Below are positions 18,145-27,320 of a stretch of 64,000 nucleotides of DNA, one piece after another. Origin of the DNA: Liquorilactobacillus uvarum DSM 19971 (GTDB lineage Bacteria > Bacillota > Bacilli > Lactobacillales > Lactobacillaceae); assembly GCF_001434935.1 (NCBI RefSeq), contig NZ_AZEG01000007.1:1-64000 (forward strand), in the 5' to 3' direction. Position 1 is the stretch's first letter. Every line of letters begins with the position of its first letter. The notes under the pieces are model-generated. The model saw only the letters and a program-made list of their open reading frames with translations, searched no databases and was not told the DNA's origin. Both the position numbers and the translations under genes were made by a program.

Positions 18145-19560
18145 ATGGAAAAAGCATGTACAACAATTCTGGTCGGAAAAAAGGCAAGTATCGATGGTTC
18201 AACGATGATCGCAAGGAATGACGATACTTTTTTGCCGCTTACACCTCAGCGATTTGTTATGCGACCAGCTAGTAAAAAAAGTGCAGGAAAATTAGTTTCT
18301 AATCAAAACGGATTTACTGCAGAATTACCGGCAAAAAATTTCCGTTATACAGCAACGCCAAATGCAGATGTTGAACATGAGGGCATTTTTGAGGAGAGTT
18401 CTATCAATGAAAAAAATGTTGCAATGTCAGCAACAGAGAGTGTTTATGGAAATGAAAGAGCATTAGCCTATGACCCATGGGTTCCTAACGGCCTAGCGGA
18501 AGATTCCCTTCAAACGATGGTTGCCCCTTATATTGAATCTGCACGCGGTGGTGTGCAATATTTAGGGAAATTAATTGCAGAGTATGGATCACCCGAAGGA
18601 AATGGCGTTCTTTTTTCTGATAAAAATGAAGTCTGGTATATGGAAATTGTTACGGGGCACCATTGGGCAGCAACACGTATTCCAGATGACGCATATGCTG
18701 TTGCAGCTAACCAAGTTGCACAACAACAGATAAATTTTAATGATGGGGATAACTATTTGTGGTCAGAGGGAATCCAAGATTTTGTAAGCCAACATCATCT
18801 CAATCCTGACAAGGAAGGATGGAACTTTAGACATATTTTTGGAACTGATACGAAGAAAGATCGTCATTATAATACACCACGAGTCTGGTTCGGACAACAT
18901 TATTTGAGTCCAAGTATCGAACAGAATCCGATGTCTAGTGAGCTACCCTTTGTTTGTCATGCAGAGCAGCTAATTGGGGTCAAGGATTTGGAATATGTTT
19001 TAAGCTCACACTACAATGAAACGAAGTATGATCCGTTAGGTAACGGCTGTGAGGCGGATAGATTAAAATTCAGACCGATTTCACTCAATCGAACTCAAAA
19101 TTCACATATTTTGCAAATTAGAAATAATGTTTCTTCAGAATATGCGGCGTTGATGTGGATCTGTTTTGGCGTTCCATCGTTTGCACCGTATGTCCCTTTC
19201 TATACGAATGCTAATGATACTGATTCTAGCTGGAGTGAGACACCGTTAGAGTATGATGTTCAGAGCGCATACTGGATGTATCGAACATTGTCAATGCTGG
19301 TGGAATCACATCATGCAGAGTTTATTCAAGATGATTTGGACTATTTGAAAGATTGCCGAGAAGCACAATTGCGATTGCTTGATAAAATAGATGATACTGC
19401 TTCAAATAAAAAAGGTGAGGCATTAACAGCATTTTTAACTCAGCAGAACTATCAAATTGCTGCAGCAATGCGCACAAAAGCAATGAAGATGATAGGCCAC
19501 TTTGTTACAAAAGGTTTGACATTATCTAAACTAACTTTTAATATGGACAAGAATCTTTGA
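18145..19560 (+). CDS. pepD: C69 family dipeptidase (PepDA type)
   Basis: Cytoplasmic dipeptidase with broad specificity that completes peptide breakdown. The 471-residue length equals that of lactobacillar PepDA. Cys5 in MEKACTTILVGKKAS is the N-terminal nucleophile exposed after removal of a few residues; IDGSTMIARNDD is the conserved follow-on. The Ntn-hydrolase fold covers most of the protein. ATG 18145 follows GGTGGAGGA; in-frame codons from 18106 are not used. It probably shares a transcript with the upstream NAD(P)-binding gene. Other peptidase genes (pepC, pepX, prolyl iminopeptidase) are also in the window. Confidence 0.92.
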   Translation: MEKACTTILVGKKASIDGSTMIARNDDTFLPLTPQRFVMRPASKKSAGKLVSNQNGFTAELPAKNFRYTATPNADVEHEGIFEESSINEKNVAMSATESVYGNERALAYDPWVPNGLAEDSLQTMVAPYIESARGGVQYLGKLIAEYGSPEGNGVLFSDKNEVWYMEIVTGHHWAATRIPDDAYAVAANQVAQQQINFNDGDNYLWSEGIQDFVSQHHLNPDKEGWNFRHIFGTDTKKDRHYNTPRVWFGQHYLSPSIEQNPMSSELPFVCHAEQLIGVKDLEYVLSSHYNETKYDPLGNGCEADRLKFRPISLNRTQNSHILQIRNNVSSEYAALMWICFGVPSFAPYVPFYTNANDTDSSWSETPLEYDVQSAYWMYRTLSMLVESHHAEFIQDDLDYLKDCREAQLRLLDKIDDTASNKKGEALTAFLTQQNYQIAAAMRTKAMKMIGHFVTKGLTLSKLTFNMDKNL

Positions 19561-19595
19561 TATGTTGAAAACAATTTATTTTTGGAGTGGGTGTG

Positions 19596-20072
19596 ATGAA
19601 GGTTAAGGTTGAAACTTTTGTAAATGAAATTGAGAATAATGCTTTTCAATCAGCTGTTTTGGAAATTCTATCAGTTAAAAAGAATGTTGATAGAGAAGAG
19701 TGCAATCGTCTTTTCGAACAGTTTCGCAGCTTTTTAAAACAGGATAAACTAACGCGGGTCAGTCAGCCGCTGCATTTTGAGGATGAAACAGTCACTATTT
19801 CATTAGAGAGTGGAATTATTAACCTTCCATTTGCAAATAGTAACAGAGTTGATAATTTCTTTGAGAAGAATGAAGAAACCGATGTTATCATCAATTTGAT
19901 AGTGGAGGCTGCAGATGTTAATGCTTCGGGCTTGAGGATTGATTCTTTTGGAACTGTGAAGGATTATCTTGCCGATTATGAGAACGTTAATCAAGCGCTG
20001 ATTACGGGTATCAATGAACAATTGGAGTTGTTGGCAGAAAATAAAAATGCTAAGAGTGAAAAAAAAGATTGA
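19596..20072 (+). CDS. acidic protein of unknown function (possibly DUF1149/SecB-like)
   Basis: A 158-residue soluble protein with no signal peptide or membrane helix. It alternates predicted strands (QPLHFEDETVTISLESG, DVIINLIVEAADVN) with helices, and ends in a charged tail ENKNAKSEKKD. The layout faintly recalls DUF1149/SecB-like proteins of Lactobacillales, but I cannot confirm this. ATG 19596 lies eight bases after TTTGGAG; a GTG at 19587 overlaps the ribosome site. It follows pepD by 35 bases. A weak stem AATTGCT/AGCAATT (about 20100-20136) may terminate it. Confidence 0.6.
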   Translation: MKVKVETFVNEIENNAFQSAVLEILSVKKNVDREECNRLFEQFRSFLKQDKLTRVSQPLHFEDETVTISLESGIINLPFANSNRVDNFFEKNEETDVIINLIVEAADVNASGLRIDSFGTVKDYLADYENVNQALITGINEQLELLAENKNAKSEKKD

Positions 20073-20227
20073 AATTAGGTTAAATTAAATGTCTCAGTCA
20101 ATTGCTAATAAATTTTACTTGGGGCAACCAGCAATTTTATATGTCGAATTCTGAATAAGTTGAGAGGAAGTTTGTTTTCTTTAGCAAGTGAATAGGTAGA
20201 TTTGGTTAATATAACAAAGGTAATTTG

Positions 20228-20256
20228 TTGACAATTAATGGAAATAAAATTAAAAT
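20228..20256 (+). promoter_or_regulatory. promoter of the Met T-box/metNIQ transcript
   Basis: TTGACA (20228-20233), 17-base spacer, TAAAAT (20251-20256). This places the RNA start near 20263 and gives a leader of about 300 bases. Confidence 0.8.
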
Positions 20257-20262
20257 TAATGG

Positions 20263-20538
20263 GAACTTAATAGTTAAAGAATAATTTAATGAACGTTGAA
20301 GAGAAGAGTAGTTTTTCTAAGTATATTTAAGAGACCCTTGATCGGTGAGAAAAGGGATACGGAAGAAAAATGAAGATGAACTTGGAGTTCGATTGGTGGT
20401 CGCAAGGCTAGCAATCCGTTGGCTACGGTACAACCACAGGCTTCTGAAGTAGCTGTTGAGATTATCAGTGTGAACTGATGATGAAACAAGGTGGTACCGC
20501 GAGACTCTCGTCCTTAATTAGTGGACGAGAGTCTTTTT
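20263..20538 (+). promoter_or_regulatory. T-box riboswitch, methionine type
   Basis: The leader contains the T-box core AACAAGGTGGTACCGCG at 20485-20501, which pairs with the uncharged tRNA acceptor end and forms the antiterminator. It is followed by a perfect 11-bp terminator stem GACTCTCGTCC (20503-20513)/GGACGAGAGTC (20523-20533) and TTTTT. Stem I begins around GAAGAGAAGAGTAG, which includes an AGTA box. The presumed specifier region contains two ATG triplets (20370-20372 and 20376-20378), both reading Met. Uncharged tRNA-Met should switch on the methionine transporter genes directly downstream. Which ATG is the specifier is not resolved by eye. Confidence 0.93.
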
Positions 20539-20562
20539 ATATTCAAACAAGGTGGGGATCAT

Positions 20563-21606
20563 GTGATCGAATTTAAAAATGTTTCAAAGATATATCGGAC
20601 GAAGTCGGGAACAGTCCCGGCAGTTCAGAATGTTTCTTTGAAGATCAATACAGATGAGGTTTTTGGAATCATTGGTTTTTCTGGGGCCGGAAAAAGCACA
20701 TTGGTTAGAATGATGAATGGTATAGAAATACCAACTAGTGGCGAGCTCAGTATTGACGGCAAGCAAAATGCTAATTTGTCAAAGAAACAGTTGCGCGAGC
20801 AGAGACGGAAAATAGGCATGATCTTTCAGCACTTTAATTTATTATGGTCGCGCACGGTTTTGGGCAACATTATGTTTCCCCTAGAATTAACTGGGATGAA
20901 CAAGAGCGAGCGTATAAAAAAGGCTAAGCATTTAGCAGAACTTGTAGGTTTGGGTGATCGTATCAATGCATATCCTTCACAGTTGTCAGGCGGTCAAAAG
21001 CAACGGGTAGGGATTGCGCGTGCTTTGGCAAATGATCCGGCAATCCTAATTTCTGATGAAGCAACAAGTGCGTTGGACCCGCAAACAACGGATGAAGTAT
21101 TGGATCTGCTTGCGGAGATTAAAAGCAGGTTGCAACTAACGATTGTTATCATAACACATGAAATGCATGTTATTCGCCGCTTAGCAGATCGAGTTGCTGT
21201 AATGGAAGAAGGACGGGTAATAGAAGAAGGAACTGTTGCTAAGGTCTTTACACATCCAGAACAGGATTTAACGCGCAAGTTTGTGAATAGTGAGACTGAT
21301 ACAGGTCCGGACGAGGATGTTAAGCCTGTTATCAGTGAACTTCTGCAAAAATATCCAGAAGGACAGTTGCTGCAATTAAAGTTTCATGGAGATCAAGTTA
21401 AAATGCCGATTGTTTCAGAGATGCTGCACCAATTTCCTGATTTGCAGCTAAGTATTTTGCAAGGATCGGTTCGACAACTACAGGATGGTTCCGGTTCGAT
21501 TGGTAGTCTCTTTGTTCAACTCGTAGGAAATGAAGAAGACATCAAGGGTGCACTTGAATTTCTTAGCACGATGAGAGTTGAAACGGAGGTGTATAAGCAT
21601 GAATAA
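20563..21606 (+). CDS. metN: methionine ABC transporter ATP-binding protein MetN
   Basis: ATPase of the MetNIQ importer for L- and D-methionine. The 347-residue protein has Walker A GFSGAGKST (38-46), Q-loop FQHFNLLW, signature LSGGQKQR, Walker B ILISDEATSALD and the switch His in ITHEMHV. A C-terminal NIL/ACT-like domain (last about 90 residues) is the Met-sensing domain that inhibits transport when Met is bound. The start is GTG 20563, six bases after GGTGGGG; an overlapping ATG at 20561 is out of frame and hits a stop at once. It overlaps metI by 8 bases. Confidence 0.93.
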   Translation: MIEFKNVSKIYRTKSGTVPAVQNVSLKINTDEVFGIIGFSGAGKSTLVRMMNGIEIPTSGELSIDGKQNANLSKKQLREQRRKIGMIFQHFNLLWSRTVLGNIMFPLELTGMNKSERIKKAKHLAELVGLGDRINAYPSQLSGGQKQRVGIARALANDPAILISDEATSALDPQTTDEVLDLLAEIKSRLQLTIVIITHEMHVIRRLADRVAVMEEGRVIEEGTVAKVFTHPEQDLTRKFVNSETDTGPDEDVKPVISELLQKYPEGQLLQLKFHGDQVKMPIVSEMLHQFPDLQLSILQGSVRQLQDGSGSIGSLFVQLVGNEEDIKGALEFLSTMRVETEVYKHE

Positions 21607-22285
21607 TCAAGGATTGAGCACTTATTTTAAATTCAGCAATGTTAATTGGAGCAATATGTGGGGAGCAACGTGGGAGACATTATGGATGACAGTTGTTTCG
21701 GTTGCACTGGTTGCAATTTTCGGTGTTTTACTGGGACTGCTTTTGTATGAAACAACTGGAAGCAGCAATTTTATTATTCGCGGATTGAACGTACTTGTAG
21801 CATTATTTGTAAATGTTTTTCGTTCAATACCGTTTATTATTTTGATTGTGCTCTTGCTTCCAGTTACGCAAACATTGGTGGGAACACAAATCGGACCTAA
21901 AGCAGCATTACCGTCACTCATATTTTCAGCAGCACCTTTCTACGCTCGGTTAGTCGAATTGGCTTTTCATGAAGTGGATGGAGGAGTAGTTGAGGCAGCG
22001 GAATCAATGGGTGCAAATAAGTGGCAGCTTATATATAAAGTGCTAATTCCAGAAAGTATGCCGGCTTTAACTTCTGGGATCACTGTGACGGCTATTTCTT
22101 TAATTGGTTATACTGCAATGGCTGGAGCAATTGGTGCTGGGGGTCTGGGACAATTGGCTTATACTGATGGTTTCCAAGCGTACAATAATGCAATTACTTT
22201 CACTGCAACAATTATTATTGTTATTATCGTTTTTGCTTTTCAATTTTTAGGGGACTTTGCCGTTCGTCATCTGGACAAGCGCTGA
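21599..22285 (+). CDS. metI: methionine ABC transporter permease MetI
   Basis: A 228-residue integral membrane subunit with five predicted helices and the EAA loop EAAESMGANKWQLIYKVLIPES that docks on MetN. ATG 21599 follows CGGAGGT inside the metN end, giving an 8-base overlap consistent with translational coupling. A slightly longer N-terminus (GLSTYFKFSNVNWSNMWG) precedes the first helix. Confidence 0.93.
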   Translation: MNNQGLSTYFKFSNVNWSNMWGATWETLWMTVVSVALVAIFGVLLGLLLYETTGSSNFIIRGLNVLVALFVNVFRSIPFIILIVLLLPVTQTLVGTQIGPKAALPSLIFSAAPFYARLVELAFHEVDGGVVEAAESMGANKWQLIYKVLIPESMPALTSGITVTAISLIGYTAMAGAIGAGGLGQLAYTDGFQAYNNAITFTATIIIVIIVFAFQFLGDFAVRHLDKR

Positions 22286-22325
22286 GCAAATAAAGAAGCA
22301 ATAAAAAATATAGGAGTGATTTTAA

Positions 22326-23153
22326 ATGAAAAAGAAGTTAGTTGGTCTACTTGCAATAGCTGCATCGGCGTTGTTACTAGTTGGATGTGGTAAAGCATCT
22401 TCATCGGAAAAGAATACAACAATTACAGTCGGGGCTTCTTCAGTTCCACATGCTGAAATTTTGAAGCATGTTCAGCCGCAACTGAAAAAAGAGGGTATTA
22501 ATCTTAAAATAAAGGTTTTCCAAGACTACATTATGCCCAATAAAGCTTTGGCAAATAAAGAATTGGATGCTAATTATTTCCAACATATTCCATTTTTAGA
22601 CAATTGGAATAAGAAAAATAATGGCAGCTTGGTTTCAGCTGGGGCCGTTCATTTGGAACCAATCGGAGTTTATTCTAAGAAAGTTAAGAGCTTGAAGGAC
22701 TTAAAGGATGGTGCAACAATCTTAGTTAGCAGCAATGTTGCTGATTATGGGCGTGTTTTGACGATTTTTAAAGATGCGGGACTTATTACTTTGAAAAAGG
22801 GTACTAAGATTACAACGGCAACTTTTGATGATATTAAAACCAATAAAAAACATTTGATCTTCAAGCATACTTATGAAGCTAAACTCATGACACAATTTTA
22901 TAAAAATAATGAGGGTGATGCAGTTGTTATCAACGCAAATTATGCAGTTCAAGCTGGGTTAAATCCTGCTAAGGATGCAATTGAGCTTGAAAAATCTTCA
23001 TCACCATATGCAAACATTGTAGCTGTTAGAAAGAATGATAAGAATAAACCTGCTATTAAAAAGTTAATGAAGGCTTTGCAATCCAAATCAACGCAAAAAT
23101 GGATTAAGGATAAATATAAAGGCGGCGTTCTACCAGTTAAAAAAGTAGATTAA
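22326..23153 (+). CDS. metQ: methionine-binding lipoprotein MetQ (NlpA family)
   Basis: A 275-residue substrate-binding lipoprotein. The signal peptide ends in the lipobox LLVGC with Cys21 as the lipidation site; the mature part begins with a Ser-rich linker and then TITVGASSVPHAEIL, typical of NlpA/MetQ. The Met site is suggested by YFQHIPFLDNW and VINANYAVQAGLNP. ATG follows AGGAGTG. Last gene of the T-box-controlled operon, followed by a terminator. Confidence 0.93.
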   Translation: MKKKLVGLLAIAASALLLVGCGKASSSEKNTTITVGASSVPHAEILKHVQPQLKKEGINLKIKVFQDYIMPNKALANKELDANYFQHIPFLDNWNKKNNGSLVSAGAVHLEPIGVYSKKVKSLKDLKDGATILVSSNVADYGRVLTIFKDAGLITLKKGTKITTATFDDIKTNKKHLIFKHTYEAKLMTQFYKNNEGDAVVINANYAVQAGLNPAKDAIELEKSSSPYANIVAVRKNDKNKPAIKKLMKALQSKSTQKWIKDKYKGGVLPVKKVD

Positions 23154-23191
23154 TCTTTAGTAAAAACATTTTTTATATAAATAAAGAATTT

Positions 23192-23234
23192 TAGCTTGGA
23201 GTACTGATTAAATTCAGTTTTTCAAGCTATTTTT
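23192..23234 (+). terminator. terminator of metNIQ
   Basis: TAGCTTG (23192-23198) pairs with CAAGCTA (23223-23229), with an inner ACTGA/TCAGT stem, followed by TTTTTG. Confidence 0.8.
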
Positions 23235-23582
23235 GCTTTTTTGAAAAATATTATTCGGCTCGATAGCTAACGTGAGGTAGTTTGACTCTTTTGTGTTTAC
23301 CATAGCCAAAAATTTTTTTTAATCAGCGGTCAGTATTGCCCAAAAATACTTGATTTTTATTACAGATCTATCTTCTTTAATTTGTTTTTTTCAATTTTGC
23401 TTTTTTTACTGTTGCGGTGTTCTTTTCTACCATTTTTAGAAAGCAGAGATTGTTTATTACTAGGATCATGACATTATTTATACTATTAATCAGATGGTTG
23501 AAATTTCTTATCTTTGCCGATAACACAATGAAAATAATAAAAAATCTTTGCTAATATCGATTAACATTTATAAAGAAAAAAA
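23235..23582. other. non-coding AT-rich gap
   Basis: No coding sequence, RNA gene or repeat is recognisable. There are several T runs on the plus strand. Confidence 0.5.
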
Positions 23583-23591
23583 TGATATGAT
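23583..23591 (+). promoter_or_regulatory. extended -10 promoter of the CNNM/CorC gene
   Basis: TGATATGAT is an extended -10. TTAACA at 23561-23566 could be a -35 at a long 19-base spacing. Confidence 0.45.
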
Positions 23592-23631
23592 GTACTCATA
23601 GAGTAGACGATAGAGAAATGGGGAATGGTTT

Positions 23632-25008
23632 TTGACAAATGATCAGTTAGTAATCAATTTGGTCATAATGTTAATTGTTTTTTATTGTGCGGCTTTTTTT
23701 GTAGCTGCAGAATTTGCATTGGTTCAGACGCGTAAAAGTGCCTTGGAAAGTGCACTTGAATCTGAACAAGGCAATAAACGCAAATTACGAACCGCTCTTA
23801 AAATGGTTCAAGAACTGAATGAATACTTATCAACTACACAAGTTGGGGTGACTCTTTCTGGTATTATTTTGGGTTGGATTGGAGAAGGAACGATTGAACT
23901 GCTGATTGTCGATGTCTTGAAGGTGACACCAATCAGTACTAGTGCGCTTCACGCAGTTGGAGCGGTTTTAGGGGTTCTTTTGCTGACATATCTAGAAGTT
24001 GTCTTGACTGAGATTGTTCCTAAAAACCTGAGTATTGATATGCCGATGAAAATGTTAATGTTAGTGGTCACTCCGCTGCATTATTGCCATATTATTTTCT
24101 ATCCTTTTGTGAGATTACTGAATGTTTCAGCTATGGGAATTATTAAACTTTTCGGGCTGCCACCCGCTGATGAGAGCAATGATATTTTAACACAGGCTGA
24201 AATTTTACGATTGTCTAGAAATGCAGTTACAGGCGGCAATTTGGACAAAAATGATCTGCTTTATATGCAGCGAGCATTTGATTTTAATGATAAAGTTGCA
24301 AAAGATATTATGGTCGATCGAACTAGTCTGGAAGTTGTTGACATAACAGACTCAGTGAAGACAGTTATTAATTATTACCTTAGAGAAGGCTATAGTCGCT
24401 TCCCAGTAGTGGCTAATAACGATAAGGATAAGATTTTAGGATATGTCTATATTTATGATTTGATTCGCCAAGCACGGGTGGATGATTCTGTGTTGGTTAG
24501 TAAATTATTGAGGACCATCATCACGGCACCAGAGGTGACTCCAATTCAAGGACTTCTTCAGCAAATGATTAAGAAACAGACTCCAATAGTCGTCATTTTA
24601 GATGAATATGGTGGAACAAGCGGAATCGTTACTGATAAAGATATTTATGAAGAACTATTTGGAGTTGTTAAAGATGAGATCGATGATGTTTCCAGTGAGT
24701 ATATTGTCAAAACGGGAACTAATGTATATCGGGTTTCAGGTAAAACAACATTGTATGATTTTGAACGCTTTTTTAGAGTTAAGAAGCGCAGTTTTGATGA
24801 ATCAGAAAGTGTAACAATAGCTGGGTACTTATTGGAAAACTACAAAGTTAAAAGCGGAGACGTCATTACTATCGGTCAGTTTGATTTAAAAGTTGCAGAA
24901 TTCAACCGCAATTATATTGAATGGCTTGAAGTAACACGTCATAATGAAGAAAATGAAGACATAGAGAGAGAAGAACAAAGTAAGGACCAAGAGGCAAAAG
25001 AGCGATAA
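23632..25008 (+). CDS. CNNM/HlyC-CorC family transporter-associated protein
   Basis: A 458-residue membrane protein of three parts: DUF21/CNNM domain with about four helices (residues 1-200, including FVAAEFALVQTRK and EIVPKNLSI), a pair of CBS domains (about 205-335, SRFPVVANNDKD and VVILDEYGGTSGIVT), and a CorC_HlyC C-terminal domain. Related proteins move Mg2+ or other divalent cations; 'hemolysin' in older names is misleading. The CBS pair likely senses Mg-ATP. The start is TTG 23632, about seven bases after AAATGGGG. The C-terminus is very acidic. Confidence 0.88.
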   Translation: MTNDQLVINLVIMLIVFYCAAFFVAAEFALVQTRKSALESALESEQGNKRKLRTALKMVQELNEYLSTTQVGVTLSGIILGWIGEGTIELLIVDVLKVTPISTSALHAVGAVLGVLLLTYLEVVLTEIVPKNLSIDMPMKMLMLVVTPLHYCHIIFYPFVRLLNVSAMGIIKLFGLPPADESNDILTQAEILRLSRNAVTGGNLDKNDLLYMQRAFDFNDKVAKDIMVDRTSLEVVDITDSVKTVINYYLREGYSRFPVVANNDKDKILGYVYIYDLIRQARVDDSVLVSKLLRTIITAPEVTPIQGLLQQMIKKQTPIVVILDEYGGTSGIVTDKDIYEELFGVVKDEIDDVSSEYIVKTGTNVYRVSGKTTLYDFERFFRVKKRSFDESESVTIAGYLLENYKVKSGDVITIGQFDLKVAEFNRNYIEWLEVTRHNEENEDIEREEQSKDQEAKER

Positions 25009-25103
25009 AATACTTTAAAGTATACAGGCTGCATAATGTACTGTATGCTGGATAGCACTAATGAAGAATATAAAATTATCTATAATAATGGAGGAAGCTA
25101 AGA

Positions 25104-25910
25104 ATGGTTGAAAAACGACACCTCAGATCAGAGAGGCTCGTTGTCAAAGTTGGGACAAGTACGCTCACACATCCAAATGGCAAATTGAATTTACAGGCGA
25201 TAGATCAATTATGCTACACTCTAAGCGGTTTGGTTAATGAAGGAAAACAAGTTGTCCTTGTATCTTCAGGTGCAATTGGAGTGGGGCTTGGGTTGATGGG
25301 GATAGATGAAAGACCAAGTTCAATTCCTCAGCAGCAGGCAATTGCAGCTGTAGGGCAAACCCAGCTGATGACAGTATATCAGCAGCGGTTTGCAATTTAT
25401 GGTCAAAAAATCGGTCAGATTCTGTTGACGCATGATGTAGTTGATTATCCGATAAGTCATCAAAATGTTTTGAATACTTTTGAAAATTTGCTACAGCTTA
25501 ATGTGATACCTATCGTGAATGAAAATGATACTGTTGCAGTTGATGAGTTGGACCATCATACAAAATTTGGTGATAATGATCAGTTGTCTGCTATTGTAGC
25601 AACTACAATTGATGCAGATTTGTTAATTATGTTATCCGATATTGATGGTTTCTTTGACAAAAATCCGCGTAAATTTGCTGATGCAGTCTTGAAATCAAAA
25701 ATCAATCATATTGATGAACAGACTTTTGAAGGTGCCGGCGGGCAAGGAACTAAATTAGGGACCGGTGGAATGACTACCAAATTAAAAGCTGCGCAAAAAA
25801 TGTTGAATGCGGGCAAATCAATGATTTTGGCGAACGGAGAAAATCCTTCAATCATTTTTAAATTACTCCAAGGAGATCCGTTAGGCACTTTATTTCAAAC
25901 ACAAAAATAA
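25104..25910 (+). CDS. proB: glutamate 5-kinase
   Basis: First step of proline synthesis: phosphorylation of glutamate to gamma-glutamyl phosphate. The 268-residue amino acid kinase domain has LVVKVGTSTLTHPNG at the N-terminus, VVLVSSGAIGVG, the glutamate-site NENDTVA and a late GTGGMTTKLKAA. It lacks the C-terminal PUA domain of the 367-residue E. coli enzyme, as in other short Gram-positive ProB. ATG follows GGAGGAAG. proA follows after 21 bases; no proC is present in this window. Confidence 0.93.
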   Translation: MVEKRHLRSERLVVKVGTSTLTHPNGKLNLQAIDQLCYTLSGLVNEGKQVVLVSSGAIGVGLGLMGIDERPSSIPQQQAIAAVGQTQLMTVYQQRFAIYGQKIGQILLTHDVVDYPISHQNVLNTFENLLQLNVIPIVNENDTVAVDELDHHTKFGDNDQLSAIVATTIDADLLIMLSDIDGFFDKNPRKFADAVLKSKINHIDEQTFEGAGGQGTKLGTGGMTTKLKAAQKMLNAGKSMILANGENPSIIFKLLQGDPLGTLFQTQK

Positions 25911-25931
25911 TTTCTCAAAGGGGTGTAAACC

Positions 25932-27179
25932 ATGGCATCTGATATAGTTGAATTAGGCAAACGGGCTCAGCAGGCAGCCTATCAGATAGGACAATTGGGA
26001 ACAGAACAAAAAAACAGTATATTGAAACTAATGGCGGAAGCGCTTATTGAGAATACTTCTGAAGTTTTGGAGGCTAACCAGAAAGATCTGGAAAGTGCTG
26101 CAAAATTACCGAGCAACTTCGTTGACAGGTTGACTTTGACAGAAGAACGGATTGAAGGAATCGCTGAAGGATTAAAACAGGTAGCACAGTTGCAGGACCC
26201 AATAGGAAATGTTGATAAGGCCTGGATCAATAAGGCAGGTCTAAGCATAGCCAAGCGTCGTGTACCTCTGGGTGTCATTGGAATCATCTATGAAGCACGC
26301 CCAAACGTGACTGTTGATGCGGCTGCGCTGTGTTTCAAGTCAGGGAATGCTGTTATTTTACGTGGTGGTAAAGAAGCATTGCATTCTAATTTGAAGTTAG
26401 CAGAAATTTTACGTGCAGTTTTGAATGACAACGATGTTGATATAAATGCAATTCAAATTATTGAGGATACATCACATGAAACTGCAGGACGTTTCATGGA
26501 ACTGACTGATTATTTGGACGTTTTGATTCCAAGAGGAAGTGCACGTCTTATCAAAGCTGTTGTAGATAATGCAAAAGTTCCTGTAATAGAGACAGGTGCC
26601 GGAAATTGTCATGTCTATGTTGATGATGACAGTGATAAGAAAATGTCTGCGGATATCATTGTTAATGCAAAGTGTCAGCGTCCAGCGGTCTGCAATTCAA
26701 TGGAGAAGCTGCTGATTCATAAAAACGTGGCTGTCGAATATTTGCCGTATATTGCTGAAAAACTTAGACCATATCATGTTGAGCTAAGAGGAGACAAGGA
26801 GACTCAGCAGATATTGGGTTCTGGGGTAAAACCGGTGACTGAGGAAGATTGGTATACTGAATATAATGATTATATTCTTGCAATTAGGGTTGTTGATTCA
26901 ATCGATGAGGCAATAGCACATATCAATAAATATAATACAAAGCATTCTGAAACAATCATAACAAATAACTATCAAAGAAGTCAGCAGTTCTTAGATCAGA
27001 TTGATGCAGCTGCTGTTTATGTCAATGCATCAACACGTTTCACCGATGGCTTTGAGTATGGATTTGGAGCTGAAATCGGTATTTCGACACAAAAGCTACA
27101 TGCACGTGGACCAATGGGACTTGAAGAACTGACCACTACAAAGTATGTTGTTCGTGGGCAGGGACAAACTAGAAATTAA
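25932..27179 (+). CDS. proA: glutamate-5-semialdehyde dehydrogenase
   Basis: Second step of proline synthesis: NADPH-dependent reduction of gamma-glutamyl phosphate to glutamate semialdehyde. The 415-residue aldehyde-dehydrogenase-fold enzyme has IYEARPNVTVDAAALC, the cofactor stretch VIETGAGNCHVYVD and the nucleophile Cys in the NAKCQRPAVCNSMEKLL region. The C-terminal FTDGFEYGFGAEIGIST is typical of ProA. ATG 25932 follows AAAGGGGTG. Operon with proB. Confidence 0.94.
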   Translation: MASDIVELGKRAQQAAYQIGQLGTEQKNSILKLMAEALIENTSEVLEANQKDLESAAKLPSNFVDRLTLTEERIEGIAEGLKQVAQLQDPIGNVDKAWINKAGLSIAKRRVPLGVIGIIYEARPNVTVDAAALCFKSGNAVILRGGKEALHSNLKLAEILRAVLNDNDVDINAIQIIEDTSHETAGRFMELTDYLDVLIPRGSARLIKAVVDNAKVPVIETGAGNCHVYVDDDSDKKMSADIIVNAKCQRPAVCNSMEKLLIHKNVAVEYLPYIAEKLRPYHVELRGDKETQQILGSGVKPVTEEDWYTEYNDYILAIRVVDSIDEAIAHINKYNTKHSETIITNNYQRSQQFLDQIDAAAVYVNASTRFTDGFEYGFGAEIGISTQKLHARGPMGLEELTTTKYVVRGQGQTRN

Positions 27180-27320
27180 TGTTTTTAGCGCAGTTAATTT
27201 AGAAGAACGGAATATTTTTTGAAAAATTATAAGAAACACAAAGATAATGAATAAAGTAATAGTATTCCGGAAAAGAGTTTATTATAATGGTTAGGAAGAC
27301 ATTCTAAATTGGAGGCAGTT

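Noticed and set aside
23632-25008. Hemolysin annotation for the CNNM/CorC protein
   Set aside because: The domain set (DUF21, CBS pair, CorC_HlyC) points to cation transport; the hemolysin name is historical.
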